From: Bacteroides sp. | Lineage (GTDB): Bacteria; Bacteroidota; Bacteroidia; Bacteroidales; Bacteroidaceae | Assembly (NCBI GenBank): GCA_021203515.1 | Contig: JAJQAY010000073.1 | Span: 58,422 to 122,421 of the forward strand | DNA length: 64,000 nucleotides | Reading direction: 5' to 3' | Part shown: one piece after another, positions 37,832 to 46,908 of the stretch | Layout: the number at the start of each line of letters is the position of its first letter | Numbering within the stretch: the first letter of the stretch is position 1 | Program-made: the position numbers and the translations under genes | The notes under the pieces: generated by a model | The model's input: the letters and a program-made list of their open reading frames with translations, nothing else | Databases searched by the model: none | What the model was told of the DNA's origin: nothing

Positions 37832-38832
37832 ATGATTAATCCTGTTTACTCTCCCTCTCCCGACCGGTATGACTGCGGCATGAAATATCGCCGCTGCGGG
37901 AAGAGCGGCATCCTGTTGCCTGAAGTGTCCTTGGGCTTGTGGCACAACTTCGGCGATGTGAATACATTTGCCAATTCGCAGGCGATGGCGTACTTTGCCT
38001 TCGACCGGGGCATCACGCATTTCGACCTTGCCAATAACTACGGCTCGTCCTACGGCTCGGCAGAGGAGACGTTCGGCCTGATAATGAAGAAATCGTTCGC
38101 GCCCTATCGGGACGAACTCTTCATCTCCACCAAGGCGGGACATGACATGTGGCCCGGCCCTTACGGTGACTGGGGCTCGCGCAAGTATCTGATGAACAGC
38201 CTCAACCAAAGCCTGAAACGGATGAACCTGGAATATATGGATATATTCTATTCCCACCGCTCGACCCGAATACTTCGCTTGAAGAAACGCTCCAGGCGCT
38301 GGTTGACATCGTGAGGCAAGGAAAGGCGCTCTACGTAGGTATTTCCAAATATCCCGCCGATAAAGCCGCGTTTGCTTATAGATATCTCGAAGAACGGGAC
38401 GTGCACTGCCTGCTCTATCAGGGCCGATACAATATGTTCAACCGCGAGCCCGAAGAGGAAGACATCCTGCAACAGGCCAAAGAGAACGGAACGGGTTTCA
38501 TCGCCTTCTCTCCGCTGGCACAAGGTCTGCTCACCAACCGCTACCTGAACGGTATTCCCGAAGACTCGCGCATTGCCCGCGGCGGTTTCCTGAAGAAGGA
38601 AGCGTTGACGGACGAAGTACTGAAGAAGATTAAAGCCCTAAACGAGATAGCTCTCCGCCGCGGACAGACCCTTGCCGAAATGGCACTGGCATGGATATTG
38701 AAAGATGAAATGGTGACTTCTGTCATCATCGGAGCAAGTTCCGTAGGGTAACTGGCAGATAACTTGAAAGCGATTGAGAATACGATGTTCTCGGCAGAAG
38801 AACTGGGGGGGGTGATTAACGCTATCATTTAA
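37832..38832 (+). pseudogene. Aldo/keto reductase (YghZ-type), one frameshift and one stop
   Basis: The first part (MINPVYSPSPDRYDCGMKYRR...) has the AKR start with SLGLWHNFGD, DLANNYG and STKAGHDMWPGPYGDWGSRKYL. The frame breaks near 38260: YSHR should continue to xDPNTSLEETLQALVDIV, one base being lost. It resumes with RQGKALYVGISKYP and stops at TAA 38749-38751 after IIGASSVG, where Gln is usual (CAA to TAA), before LADNLKAIENT. Ends at 38832. NADPH-dependent reduction of aldehydes is the family role. A terminator follows at 38838. Confidence 0.85.
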
Positions 38833-38837
38833 AGATA

Positions 38838-38879
38838 AAATGGGAACTTAGCGGGGCTTTGCCCACTAAGTTCCCATTT
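38838..38879 (+). terminator. Terminator after the aldo/keto reductase
   Basis: Perfect 14-bp arms (AAATGGGAACTTAG and its inverse, 38838-38851 and 38866-38879) with an inner GGGC/GCCC pairing. No long U run follows, only ATTT in the arm. Confidence 0.6.
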
Positions 38880-38904
38880 ACCCGCTTCGATTGATTTGTT
38901 ATAC

Positions 38905-39305
38905 CTATTCATCAATCAACGTTTTCAGTGTCTTCAAATATTCGTCTACAGAAGCAACTAAAGGTAAAATATCTTCTTCGCCAATGCTTATCCAGTCATC
39001 ATAATCACCGGACTGACGCAATTCATACACTTTGCTATATAAACGCCCCATTTCGCGTGAAACGATGCCTGAGCAAAGTATTGTCCGAACAAACGGATAA
39101 CTTCCGAATGAGTAGAAGCACTATAACCTTGTTTTATCAATAATGCAGTAGTCATGTAATAACAAGCATAGTACATACGGTTAGCAGCAGCATACCAAAA
39201 TTCATTGCTGATAATACCTTTCGTTTCTTCCCAAGTTTCGAGAGCCCGGTTCATACGATTTGTCATCAAGGACTTTTTTCTTCTTCGCTCAGTTTCATAA
39301 TTCAA
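38905..39305 (-). pseudogene. HEPN-domain protein of a HEPN/MNT module, frameshifted
   Basis: The N-terminal part (NEFWYAAANRMYYACYYMTTALLIKQG) is a HEPN domain. Near 39068 one G seems lost from a GGG run: the other frame continues SREMGRLYSKVYELRQSGDYDDW and ends KTLKTLIDE at 38905, as usual for the family. HEPN proteins are often RNases held in check by an MNT partner. It overlaps the MNT gene by 11 nt. If the shift is real the toxin-like partner is damaged. Confidence 0.75.
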
Positions 39306-39612
39306 CCCCTTCCTCTTCTACGTTTTTAAAGAATGGTGTACCTTTCCGTTTCATCCATTCAGACAGTGTATAAAGTTTCATACTGAAATACTCTCCAAGG
39401 TTCCAACCTAACTCTACAAAAGGATAAGCATAAGTGTCAAAATCAGAAGGGGTTATCTTGTCCTTATCCAAAAGCAACAGCATATCCCAATCAGAATCAA
39501 CAGTGGCGTCACGGCGCGCCTGCGAGCCGAAGAGAATCGGTTTGCCGGATGGTAATACCGTTTCTTTCAACTCCTTAATTTTATCTATAATCTTTTCTGT
39601 AGTATGGACCAT
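39295..39612 (-). CDS. MNT-type nucleotidyltransferase (antitoxin partner)
   Basis: 105 residues with the minimal nucleotidyltransferase motif GSQARRDATVDSDWDMLLLL. In HEPN/MNT pairs the MNT enzyme modifies and silences the HEPN toxin. Promoter -7 box at 39640-39647. Intact. Confidence 0.85.
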   Translation of the reverse strand: MVHTTEKIIDKIKELKETVLPSGKPILFGSQARRDATVDSDWDMLLLLDKDKITPSDFDTYAYPFVELGWNLGEYFSMKLYTLSEWMKRKGTPFFKNVEEEGVEL

Positions 39613-39639
39613 TATCTAATTGTTTTAATGAAGGCTTTA

Positions 39640-39647
39640 CAAAGATA
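39640..39647 (-). promoter_or_regulatory. -7 box of the MNT/HEPN operon
   Basis: Minus strand TATCTTTG, 28 nt upstream of the MNT start. No clear -33 element. Confidence 0.45.
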
Positions 39648-39710
39648 AGCATAATTTCCATTCTCAGCATCCTGAAAGGGCAGTTTTTACCTGATTTACG
39701 CCCCAAAAAG

Positions 39711-39820
39711 AGGGATAGGGCAAGAGATAGGCTAAGGGATAGACTAAGGGATAGCCCAACCATTTATTAATCAAGCCACTCCATCCGCCCAGGGATAGGG
39801 CAAGGGATAGGCCGAGGGAC
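39711..39820. repeat. 12-nt tandem repeats in two blocks
   Basis: Block 1 (39711-39758) holds four dodecamers of the form AGGGATAGRCTA. Block 2 (39791-39820) holds two more and part of a third. A frame across them on the minus strand gives a Leu-Ser repeat but has no support as a gene. Lies in the gene-free 39613-40176 stretch. Confidence 0.85.
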
Positions 39821-39888
39821 TACATCTTAAATAAGTAACTAAATAAATATATTCTTTGAATATATTTATAGTTCGTCGGGTTCTGAAA

Positions 39889-39993
39889 CAGATGATGCAA
39901 TCAGCCGAAACGCATCATCTGTTGAAGGCAAACGCATCATCTGTTTCACCTAAACACATCATCTGTTTCAGTTAAACGGATGATGTGTTTTGC
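39889..39993. repeat. Five units on a 22-nt lattice (array D)
   Basis: Units start at 39889, 39911, 39933, 39955 and 39977, each 17 nt, with 5-nt spacers that all but one end in AAA before the next unit (CGAAA follows the first; GCAAA, CTAAA, TTAAA follow). The core is CATCATC in the three middle units and the inverse GATGATG in the first and last, always at the same phase. Lies between the divergent MNT and lipoprotein genes. Confidence 0.9.
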
Positions 39994-40176
39994 TGAATTA
40001 TGTACGCCCACTCTGTTCAATCGCTATACGCGGTACATAAAGACGGCTTTAAATTCCCCTCCCCCTCTTTTTAACAACTCTTTTTGAACCTTTCATTTTT
40101 TATCTTGTTCTCTACTCCAAAAGCCTAAGGTACCATAGGGCAGGAATTTATATTTAAACCTAAACATTATAGAAGT

Positions 40177-40824
40177 ATGAAGAAATTTATTCCCTTATTA
40201 TTAGCGGTCTTTGCATTCGCACTCGTATCTTGCGAGAAAGACCCTGACATGGATAAGCCGGACAACAAGTATCTGGTTTATACCAATTATGACAAAGAGG
40301 CAAACTTCAAAGCCTTCGAGACCTACTACTTGCTGGACAGTATCCTCGTTATCGGTGACAGCAAAGACGCCGAATACTGGAAAGACGAAAGTGCACAGGA
40401 AATCTTGAGTGCTTATGTGACTAACATGAACAACCGTGGTTATGTCCGCGTGGGCAAGCGTGAAGATGCCGACCTCGGCTTGCAGGTGAGCTACGTAAAA
40501 AGTACCTACTACTTCACCGACTACGGACGTCCCGAATGGTAGTGGAACTACCCCGGCTACTGGGATGCTCCCTACTGGGGCAACTGGGGCGGATGGTATT
40601 ACCCATACGTCATTACCTATTCTTATAGCACCAGTTCTTTCCTCACCGAACTGCTGAACCTCGAAGCTCCGCAAGGACAAAATGAGAAACTGCCTGTTCT
40701 GTGGACCAGCTACATGACCAAATGGTCGGGCGGTTCCGCTGCCAGCAACACCAAACTGGCGGTAGAAGGTGTAAACCAAGCCTTTGCACAATCTACCTAT
40801 CTCAACAGAATAAGTACTAAATAA
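40177..40824 (+). pseudogene. DUF4136-type lipoprotein, one in-frame stop
   Basis: A lipoprotein signal (MKKFIPLLLAVFAFALVSC) is followed by a domain with YDKEANFKAFETYYLLDS and GYVRVGKREDADLGLQVSY. TAG at 40540-40542 follows GRPEW; reading continues WNYPGYWDAPYWGNWGG in frame and ends NRISTK at 40824. The stop most simply replaces TGG (Trp). Co-directional with the outer-membrane protein 19 nt downstream. Function unknown; family members are envelope lipoproteins. Confidence 0.8.
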
Positions 40825-40843
40825 TGCCTAAACAAGAACAAGT

Positions 40844-41473
40844 ATGAAAACATTAAAATACATATCTTCGAGGGTACTGGCGATTGCCGCCCTTACGATG
40901 GTCTTTGCCATGCCGGCAAAGGCACAAATGACCGATAACGGTTATGCCAACATCGATTGGCAATTCAACTTCCCCTTGAGCAACAACTTTGCAGACAAAG
41001 CCAGCGGCTGGGGTATGAACTTTGAAGGCGGTTACTACGTATCGCCCAATTTTGCACTGGGAGGTTTTGTGGCTTATCATAGCAACCACGAATATGTGGG
41101 TCGCGAAACGCTTCCTACCGGCGAAAACGGTAGCCTGAACACAGACCAGCAGCACACTGTGTTCCAGTTGCCTTTCGGTCTTGCCACTCGCTATTCATGG
41201 AACCGCGGCGGTTCATTCCAGCCGTATTTCGGCGTTAAACTCGGTGCGCAATATGCACAATTGAAGTCTACCTTCAATATATTCGAAGCCAATAAAGACA
41301 CATGGGGTTTCTATGTATCTCCCGAACTCAGTTTCAATATTTATCCGTGGGCTTATGGTCCGGGCTTGCACTTCGCTGCCTACTACAGTTACGCAACGAA
41401 CAAGGGCAACCTCTTCACTTACAATGTGGATGGTTTGAGTAACTTTGGCCTGCGTGTGGGTATCGCATTCTAA
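40844..41473 (+). CDS. Outer-membrane beta-barrel protein
   Basis: 209 residues. Signal peptide ending AMPAKAQ, then alternating beta-strands with aromatic girdle residues (WGMNFEGGYYVSPNFALGGF, YFGVKLGAQYAQL) and a final strand NFGLRVGIAF ending in Phe, as in outer-membrane barrels of about eight strands. Forms a pair with the lipoprotein upstream. Function unknown. Confidence 0.8.
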   Translation: MKTLKYISSRVLAIAALTMVFAMPAKAQMTDNGYANIDWQFNFPLSNNFADKASGWGMNFEGGYYVSPNFALGGFVAYHSNHEYVGRETLPTGENGSLNTDQQHTVFQLPFGLATRYSWNRGGSFQPYFGVKLGAQYAQLKSTFNIFEANKDTWGFYVSPELSFNIYPWAYGPGLHFAAYYSYATNKGNLFTYNVDGLSNFGLRVGIAF

Positions 41474-41528
41474 ACGAAACACAACCTAAGGTTTAACTAA
41501 GAATAAATTAATTGTTTCAAACACGAAA

Positions 41529-41568
41529 AGAGAGAGCCGGTTTTGCAATGGCAGAACCGGCTCTCTCT
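41529..41568. terminator. Bidirectional terminator between converging genes
   Basis: 18-nt arms (41529-41546 and 41551-41568, AGAGAGAGCCGGTTTTGC and its near-inverse) around an AATG loop, between the converging barrel-protein and serine-hydrolase genes. T- and A-rich tracts flank it. Confidence 0.8.
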
Positions 41569-41574
41569 ACATTT

Positions 41575-44500
41575 TTATTTTCCCTTCAGCAACGCCTGAT
41601 ACATTGCATCCTGTATCCGCTCGCGAATGGAGAGCTTTTGCAGTTTCGTGTTCCACACATCCGGATAGATGCGGTTGCTTAGAAAGACATAAACCAAATC
41701 ATTTTCGGGGTCTACCCACGTGCATGTTCCCGTGAAACCGGTATGCCCGTACACGGAAGCGGGGGCGGAAGAAGCACACGGACTTTTCTGGGAGTTCTGC
41801 ACATCCGGTCGGTCGAAACCCAAACCGCGACGGCTGATTTTAGACACCGTAGTGGTGAACAGCCTGCAAGTCTCTTTGCTCAAATAACGCTTTCCATCTA
41901 GTTCGCCACCGTTCAGCAACATCTGATAGATACGCACCACCTCTTCGGCTGTAGAGAACAGCCCGGCATTGCCGGAAACTCCTCCATGAAAAGCGGCAGA
42001 CTCGTCGTGCACAAATCCCTGCAAAGTTGTCTTCCGCAGGAAAGCATCTACGGACGAAGGCACCACTTCATCCTTCGGCAGAAACCGCAAAGGCAGGTAG
42101 CCTGTGCGCTTCAGTCCCATCGGAGTATAGAACTCCTTAGCGAGAAATTCGTCCAATGACATGCCGGTGCGCGCCTCTACCAATTGTTGCAGCGGAATAA
42201 AGCCTACGCAACTATAGCGATAACGCTTATCTCTCAGGGGTGCATCGGCTATCTTTTGGAGGTATTCTTTCTTGAAAGAACGGTTCAGCCAAAGGCTGTC
42301 GCTGACTTGCAAGGTGTATTCGCCCGTGCGCACTTTGGAGGTCAAACCTTGACGGAAACGGAAATTAGGATTGGCCCACGTTTGCAGTCCGAGACGCACC
42401 GAATGCTCTTTGTCGAGTCTTCCTTTAAACAAGGTGCCAGTATAGCTCTCTTTGTCGATGGCATCCTGATAGAAGAACAGGGTGGACGGCAGGCTGGACT
42501 GATGGAACAGTACTTCCCTCACGGTGATGTCGCGTTTGTCCGTAGTCAGCAGGAACGGAAGATAATATGACAGACGGTAGGCCAGGCTCAGGCGTCCCAC
42601 GTCATATAGTTTCATCACTGCCAGCAGCGTTGCCGTGGTTTTCGTCAGGGAGGCAATATCATAGGCATCGGTAGGCTTCACCGGAACGGCATTCTTATTC
42701 TTCGCCGTGGCCCATGTATGAGTACCGAAAGCTTTATTATAAATTTCTTTTCCGCCTTTCAGGATTACCACCTGGCATCCCGGATAGGCACCTTCGCGGA
42801 TACCCTCTTCGACTATCGCGTCAATCCGCGCCAACAGGCGGGTACTCATGCCATGTTATTCCGGAACGAAATGGGGTTTGGTCTGCGGTTCGAGCGTCAG
42901 GCCCTCGCCGGTAGCAAACAGCCCGCCAATGCTTGCCGAGAGTCGCCCGTCAACCATTGCATCCGCATACAGTATCTTTGCCGCCTGGCGCTGAACGTCG
43001 TCACCGGCAGAATGTGCCAATACCACCGCAGCGGCAGTAGAAACACCCTGCTGCACCTGCAACACCTGCTTGCCGGGGACAAAGAACAGATACACCACCG
43101 GGGTATCCGGGGCGAAGTCTTTAAAGAAAGACTGGTAGGAAGTTAGAGTGTTCTCGGTCACACACACCAAGATACGTTTATACTTCGACAATTTGTCTTT
43201 CAATGCTTTGCGTTCGGCAGCGGGCAAGTCCTTACCCAACTGAAACTCGACCGGATGTATATATCGGGAAAGTTGCTTGACAAAAGGTTGTATTCTTGCT
43301 GCACTGCCCACATTCAATACAGCTACATCCTTGACTGCCGGGTCTAAAGGCAGTACCTTCTTCGTATCACCCAAAACAGTAATTGCGGCAAGGTTCAAGC
43401 GGCGTATCAAATCGCGCGTATACGGTGTGTTGATGCGGGTGTCCAAACCGGAAAGGCGGATGTAAGGTTTCTTGTTCAGTCCGAGTGCGTACTTATAGGT
43501 CAATACCTTACGGCATTTGGCTTCTATCTCCTGCTCCGTCAGTTCGCCATGCTTCACGGCATCGAGCACAGCATCGAGTTCTTCCTTGATGCGACGGGGC
43601 ACGAGCAGCAAGTCATTACCTGCTTTCAACGCTTTCAGGCAGAGCATACCATTATTCGACACCCCCTTCATGGCAAGGGCATCGGTGAAGACAAGTCCTT
43701 TGAATTGCAGTTCGCGCTCCAACAAACCGGAAACGACGTTCCGGGAGAGCGAAGAAGGCAGTCCGACTTGCTCCTCAAGGGCAGGTACAGCCAAATGCCC
43801 TACCATGACACCGCTCAGACCTGCCTGAATGGCTTTCTTAAAAGGATAGAGTTCCACGCTGTCCAACCGTTCGCGTGTGAAAGATAAAGTAGGCAAGGCC
43901 TGGTGTGAATCCACATCCGTATCGCCATGTCCGGGGAAATGCTTGCAGACGGGGAGCACTCCGCCTTCTTCCAATCCGGTGGCATAGGCAATGACCTTGT
44001 CCGCCACATTCGCAGGGCTTTCTCCAAAGGAACGGGTATTGATGACCGGGTTCTTCGGGTTGATATTCACATCCGCCACAGGAGCAAAGTTGACATGTAC
44101 GCCCAATTCCCTGCACTGGCGTGCCATTTCGCGCCCGTATTCGTAGAGCAGGCTGTCATTGCGGATGCAGCCCAACACCATGTTACGGGGGAAGACGGGC
44201 GTGTCCTTCAAACGCATGGAAAGTCCCCATTCGCCATCGAAGGTTATCATCAGAGGAATGTTTGCCATGCGTTGTGCTTCGTTCGTCAGTGCCACCTGAT
44301 TTTGGATGAGCCCACCGGAAAAGAGCAGACCGCCGACTTTATAATCTTCGACTACCTTGCGCAACAAATCTTTGTTGGCCTTGTCCTGCTGCGGAGCAAT
44401 GGTATAAATGAAAAGCTGCCCTATACGCTCTTTCAGGTTCAACTTGTTCAGCACCGAGTCTACCCATTGCCGGCATCGCATACCATCTTGCACGCCACGA

Positions 44501-44619
44501 AGCAGCAATGGTTCTACAGGAGTTATTGGTTGAGGAACTGCAAGACGATGCATCGCGTCCGAAGCAGAACGTCCGCAAAATCCCATTATAATCAAAACAA
44601 ACAGTAACAGTCTTTTCAT
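41575..44619 (-). pseudogene. GH3 hydrolase fused to a serine hydrolase (beta-lactamase-type), split by a stop
   Basis: The first part (44619-42856, 587 residues) has a signal peptide and a GH3 barrel of the beta-N-acetylhexosaminidase type: VCKHFPGHGDTDVDSHQALP and VFTDALAMKGV (nucleophile Asp). TAA at 42856-42858 follows KPHFVPE. Reading continues in the same frame with HGMSTRLLARIDAIVEEGIREGAYPG into a class C beta-lactamase-like domain with SLTK (serine nucleophile), YSCVG and HTGFTGT. In Bacteroides these two domains are, to my knowledge, usually one chain of about 1,000 residues, so the stop probably replaces GAA (Glu). Likely role: recycling of cell-wall sugars in the periplasm. Confidence 0.75.
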
Positions 44620-45467
44620 CTACTCTCCTTAGTCAACGTCAAGTCCAACACCCCGACATAAATACCACTCTTGCCGGTATGAAGCACCGCAACACTTTTC
44701 CCCTCCGCATTCAAATAATAAGCCGGCTTCTCCATAAACGTATGGGAATGCCCGCCCAGAATAACATCGATACCTTCGGTTTTTGCCGCCAGGTTTTCAT
44801 CGCAATCTTCGCTGTTGCTGCGTATACCCAGATGGGACAGGCAGATAACCACATCACAGTTTTCTTTGTTTCTCAGCACATCAACCATCTCTTTGGCGAC
44901 TTTTATAGGGTCTTTAAAGACAACCCCTTCGCACTTATCCGCCTGCACCAGTCCTTCCATCTTCGGTGCAAGGCCAAACACGCCTATTCTCAGTCCGTCA
45001 CGATTTAATATGATATAGGGGTCCACCAAGCCTTCGAGCACTGTTCCGGTCACATCATAATTGGAGCATACCACCGGGAAATTAGCCATGCGGAACAAAC
45101 GCGCCATATTCTCCAGTCCGAAATCAAACTCATGGTTGCCAATCGTCATGGCGTCATACTTCATAAGGTTCATCATCTTGATTTCCACTTCGCCCTGGAA
45201 AAGATTATAATAGGGCGTACCCTGCGAAATATCACCGCAGTCGAAAAGCAGGACATTCGGGTCTTTGCTGCGGAAGTCTTTCACAAAAGTAGCACGGCGC
45301 ACGGTCCCCCCCATACCGGCATAGCGGTCGGCGGCGTGCGCATCGATAGGTTCGATACGGCTGTGCGTATCACTGGTCTGCAAAATAGTTAAATGCTTGG
45401 TTTGCTGTGCCGATGCCGTCACTATCAGGCAAAATGCCAGTAAACAATATATGGATATACGTTTCAT
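44616..45467 (-). CDS. 5'-nucleotidase-type metallophosphatase domain protein
   Basis: 283 residues with signal peptide (MKRISIYCLLAFCLIVTASA). Metallophosphatase motifs: ILQTSDTHSRIEP, LFDCGDISQGTPYYN, TIGNHEFDFG, SHLG and GGHSHTF. This is only the N-terminal half of a UshA-type 5'-nucleotidase; the substrate-binding C-terminal half is the next gene upstream (45482-46252). The two presumably act together in the periplasm. The stop overlaps the start of the GH3 gene by 4 nt. Confidence 0.88.
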   Translation of the reverse strand: MKRISIYCLLAFCLIVTASAQQTKHLTILQTSDTHSRIEPIDAHAADRYAGMGGTVRRATFVKDFRSKDPNVLLFDCGDISQGTPYYNLFQGEVEIKMMNLMKYDAMTIGNHEFDFGLENMARLFRMANFPVVCSNYDVTGTVLEGLVDPYIILNRDGLRIGVFGLAPKMEGLVQADKCEGVVFKDPIKVAKEMVDVLRNKENCDVVICLSHLGIRSNSEDCDENLAAKTEGIDVILGGHSHTFMEKPAYYLNAEGKSVAVLHTGKSGIYVGVLDLTLTKESR

Positions 45468-45481
45468 CTGTTCCTCCGTTT

Positions 45482-46252
45482 TTAGTTCTTAACCGTAATT
45501 CTTCCTTCCATGCGGGAAGTCACTTTCTTTCCCTCGGCAGTCTGCTGCTCCACATACTTCATGAACAGCCCGCGCAACGTGGCTCCGGCGGGACATTTCC
45601 TCTTCTCTGCCTGGGGCAACGCCGTCATGCCGTCGTTCCCATCTGCCAGATAGTCGATGGTGGCAACGGTGTACAACTTATCATCATCCATCGGTTTGCC
45701 GGCTACGGTAGCCTGCAGGAGCTTGCCGCCTTTAGTGATTTGCAATTTCGCACCGCTTATCCCTTCACCATGACGGGCAGCGATATTCCCAAACAAGTTA
45801 TTTAGATAAATGCCTTTCAAAGTCACTACACAAAGAGAGTTTTCAAACGGCAATATCTCATAAATATTGCCACAGGTGATAGGACCTTCCGACAGAATAT
45901 TGCGCAAGCCACCCATATTGACCAATCCTACGTCTGCCGGTTTCCCCAATACCTGCGTGGCAGCCTCACGCAATACATCCGCCACCAGATTAGACAGAAG
46001 ACTTTCGGGTGCGCCCTTATCCATCGTCATTTCCGCCGCCCCTACAACCTGATACATCATACTGCCTATCTGTGCCTTATAAGGGGCAAGCAATGCAACC
46101 GCCTCTACATCGGGATTTACGTCAAACGTGGTATCTATAGGCTGCATACGCCCTTCCACTTTCGTCACTTCACAAGAAGAATGACAAGATGCCAAGACCA
46201 GCAAAGCACCCAACGCCACTCCAGATATGGATTTCAAATAATTCTGTTTCAT
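45482..46252 (-). CDS. 5'-nucleotidase C-terminal domain lipoprotein
   Basis: 256 residues from the ATG at 46252 (MKQNYLKSISGVALGALLVLASC, lipoprotein). An earlier in-frame ATG at 46405 lies in the rplS promoter region and is less likely. The 5'-nucleotidase C-terminal domain shows SNLVADVLREA, VGLVNMGGLRN and VATIDYLADGNDGM. It carries the nucleoside-binding half and lacks the metal site, which lies in the gene 15 nt downstream. Confidence 0.87.
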   Translation of the reverse strand: MKQNYLKSISGVALGALLVLASCHSSCEVTKVEGRMQPIDTTFDVNPDVEAVALLAPYKAQIGSMMYQVVGAAEMTMDKGAPESLLSNLVADVLREAATQVLGKPADVGLVNMGGLRNILSEGPITCGNIYEILPFENSLCVVTLKGIYLNNLFGNIAARHGEGISGAKLQITKGGKLLQATVAGKPMDDDKLYTVATIDYLADGNDGMTALPQAEKRKCPAGATLRGLFMKYVEQQTAEGKKVTSRMEGRITVKN

Positions 46253-46357
46253 TGTATATTCATTTAAAATTGCCACAAATATAATGAATTGCACGCTCTC
46301 CACCACTTTCATACATAAGAAAAAATAACCACTATCCAAATTAAAAAGAGCGAAACG

Positions 46358-46389
46358 TTTGTGTATCTGGCAAATAATTCGTTCCTTTG
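46358..46389 (+). promoter_or_regulatory. Promoter of rplS
   Basis: -33 TTTG (46358-46361), 20 nt spacer, -7 TTCCTTTG (46382-46389), one base off TAnnTTTG. The transcript would have a leader of roughly 80-85 nt before rplS. Confidence 0.65.
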
Positions 46390-46478
46390 CACCGCTTTCG
46401 CGCAATCGCTGTCAGGACAAGCAGAGAGAAGCCTGGTATGTTGCGTTGTAACGATCAAACAATTTAATAGTAACAACA

Positions 46479-46832
46479 ATGGATTTAATTAAAATTGCAG
46501 AAGAAGCATTTGCTACCGGCAAACAACACCCGAGCTTCAAAGCAGGTGATACTGTAACCGTAGCATATCGTATCGTCGAAGGTAACAAAGAACGTATACA
46601 GTTGTACCGTGGCGTTGTTATCAAGATTTCCGGTCACGGTGACAAGAAACGTTTCACCGTTCGTAAGATGTCAGGAACCATAGGCGTAGAACGTATTTTC
46701 CCAATCGAATCACCGGCTATCGACAGCATCGAAGTGAACAAAGTGGGTAAAGTTCGCCGCGCTAAACTGTACTACCTGCGTGCTCTTACCGGCAAGAAAG
46801 CAAGAATTAAAGAAAAAAGAGTTAACAGCTAA
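46479..46832 (+). CDS. rplS: 50S ribosomal protein L19
   Basis: 117 residues, the usual size. Motifs [29 protein letters not shown] and [18 protein letters not shown] identify L19, which sits at the interface of the ribosomal subunits. Single gene followed by a strong terminator. Intact. Confidence 0.98.
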   Translation: MDLIKIAEEAFATGKQHPSFKAGDTVTVAYRIVEGNKERIQLYRGVVIKISGHGDKKRFTVRKMSGTIGVERIFPIESPAIDSIEVNKVGKVRRAKLYYLRALTGKKARIKEKRVNS

Positions 46833-46857
46833 TCTGCAACTCCTATTTCAAAATAAA

Positions 46858-46892
46858 AAAGGGAAGCCTGCTATCAGGTTTCCCTTTTTTTA
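46858..46892 (+). terminator. Terminator of rplS
   Basis: Stem GGGAAGCCTG/CAGGTTTCCC with CTAT loop, followed by a T7 run. Confidence 0.92.
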
Positions 46893-46908
46893 TATCACAA
46901 CAACGGAT

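Noticed and set aside
39581..39763. Leu-Ser repeat peptide on the minus strand
   Set aside because: It is a translation of the 12-nt tandem repeat and overlaps the MNT promoter.
39889..39993. CRISPR-like array
   Set aside because: Spacers are only 5 nt, units vary and flip, and no cas gene is nearby.
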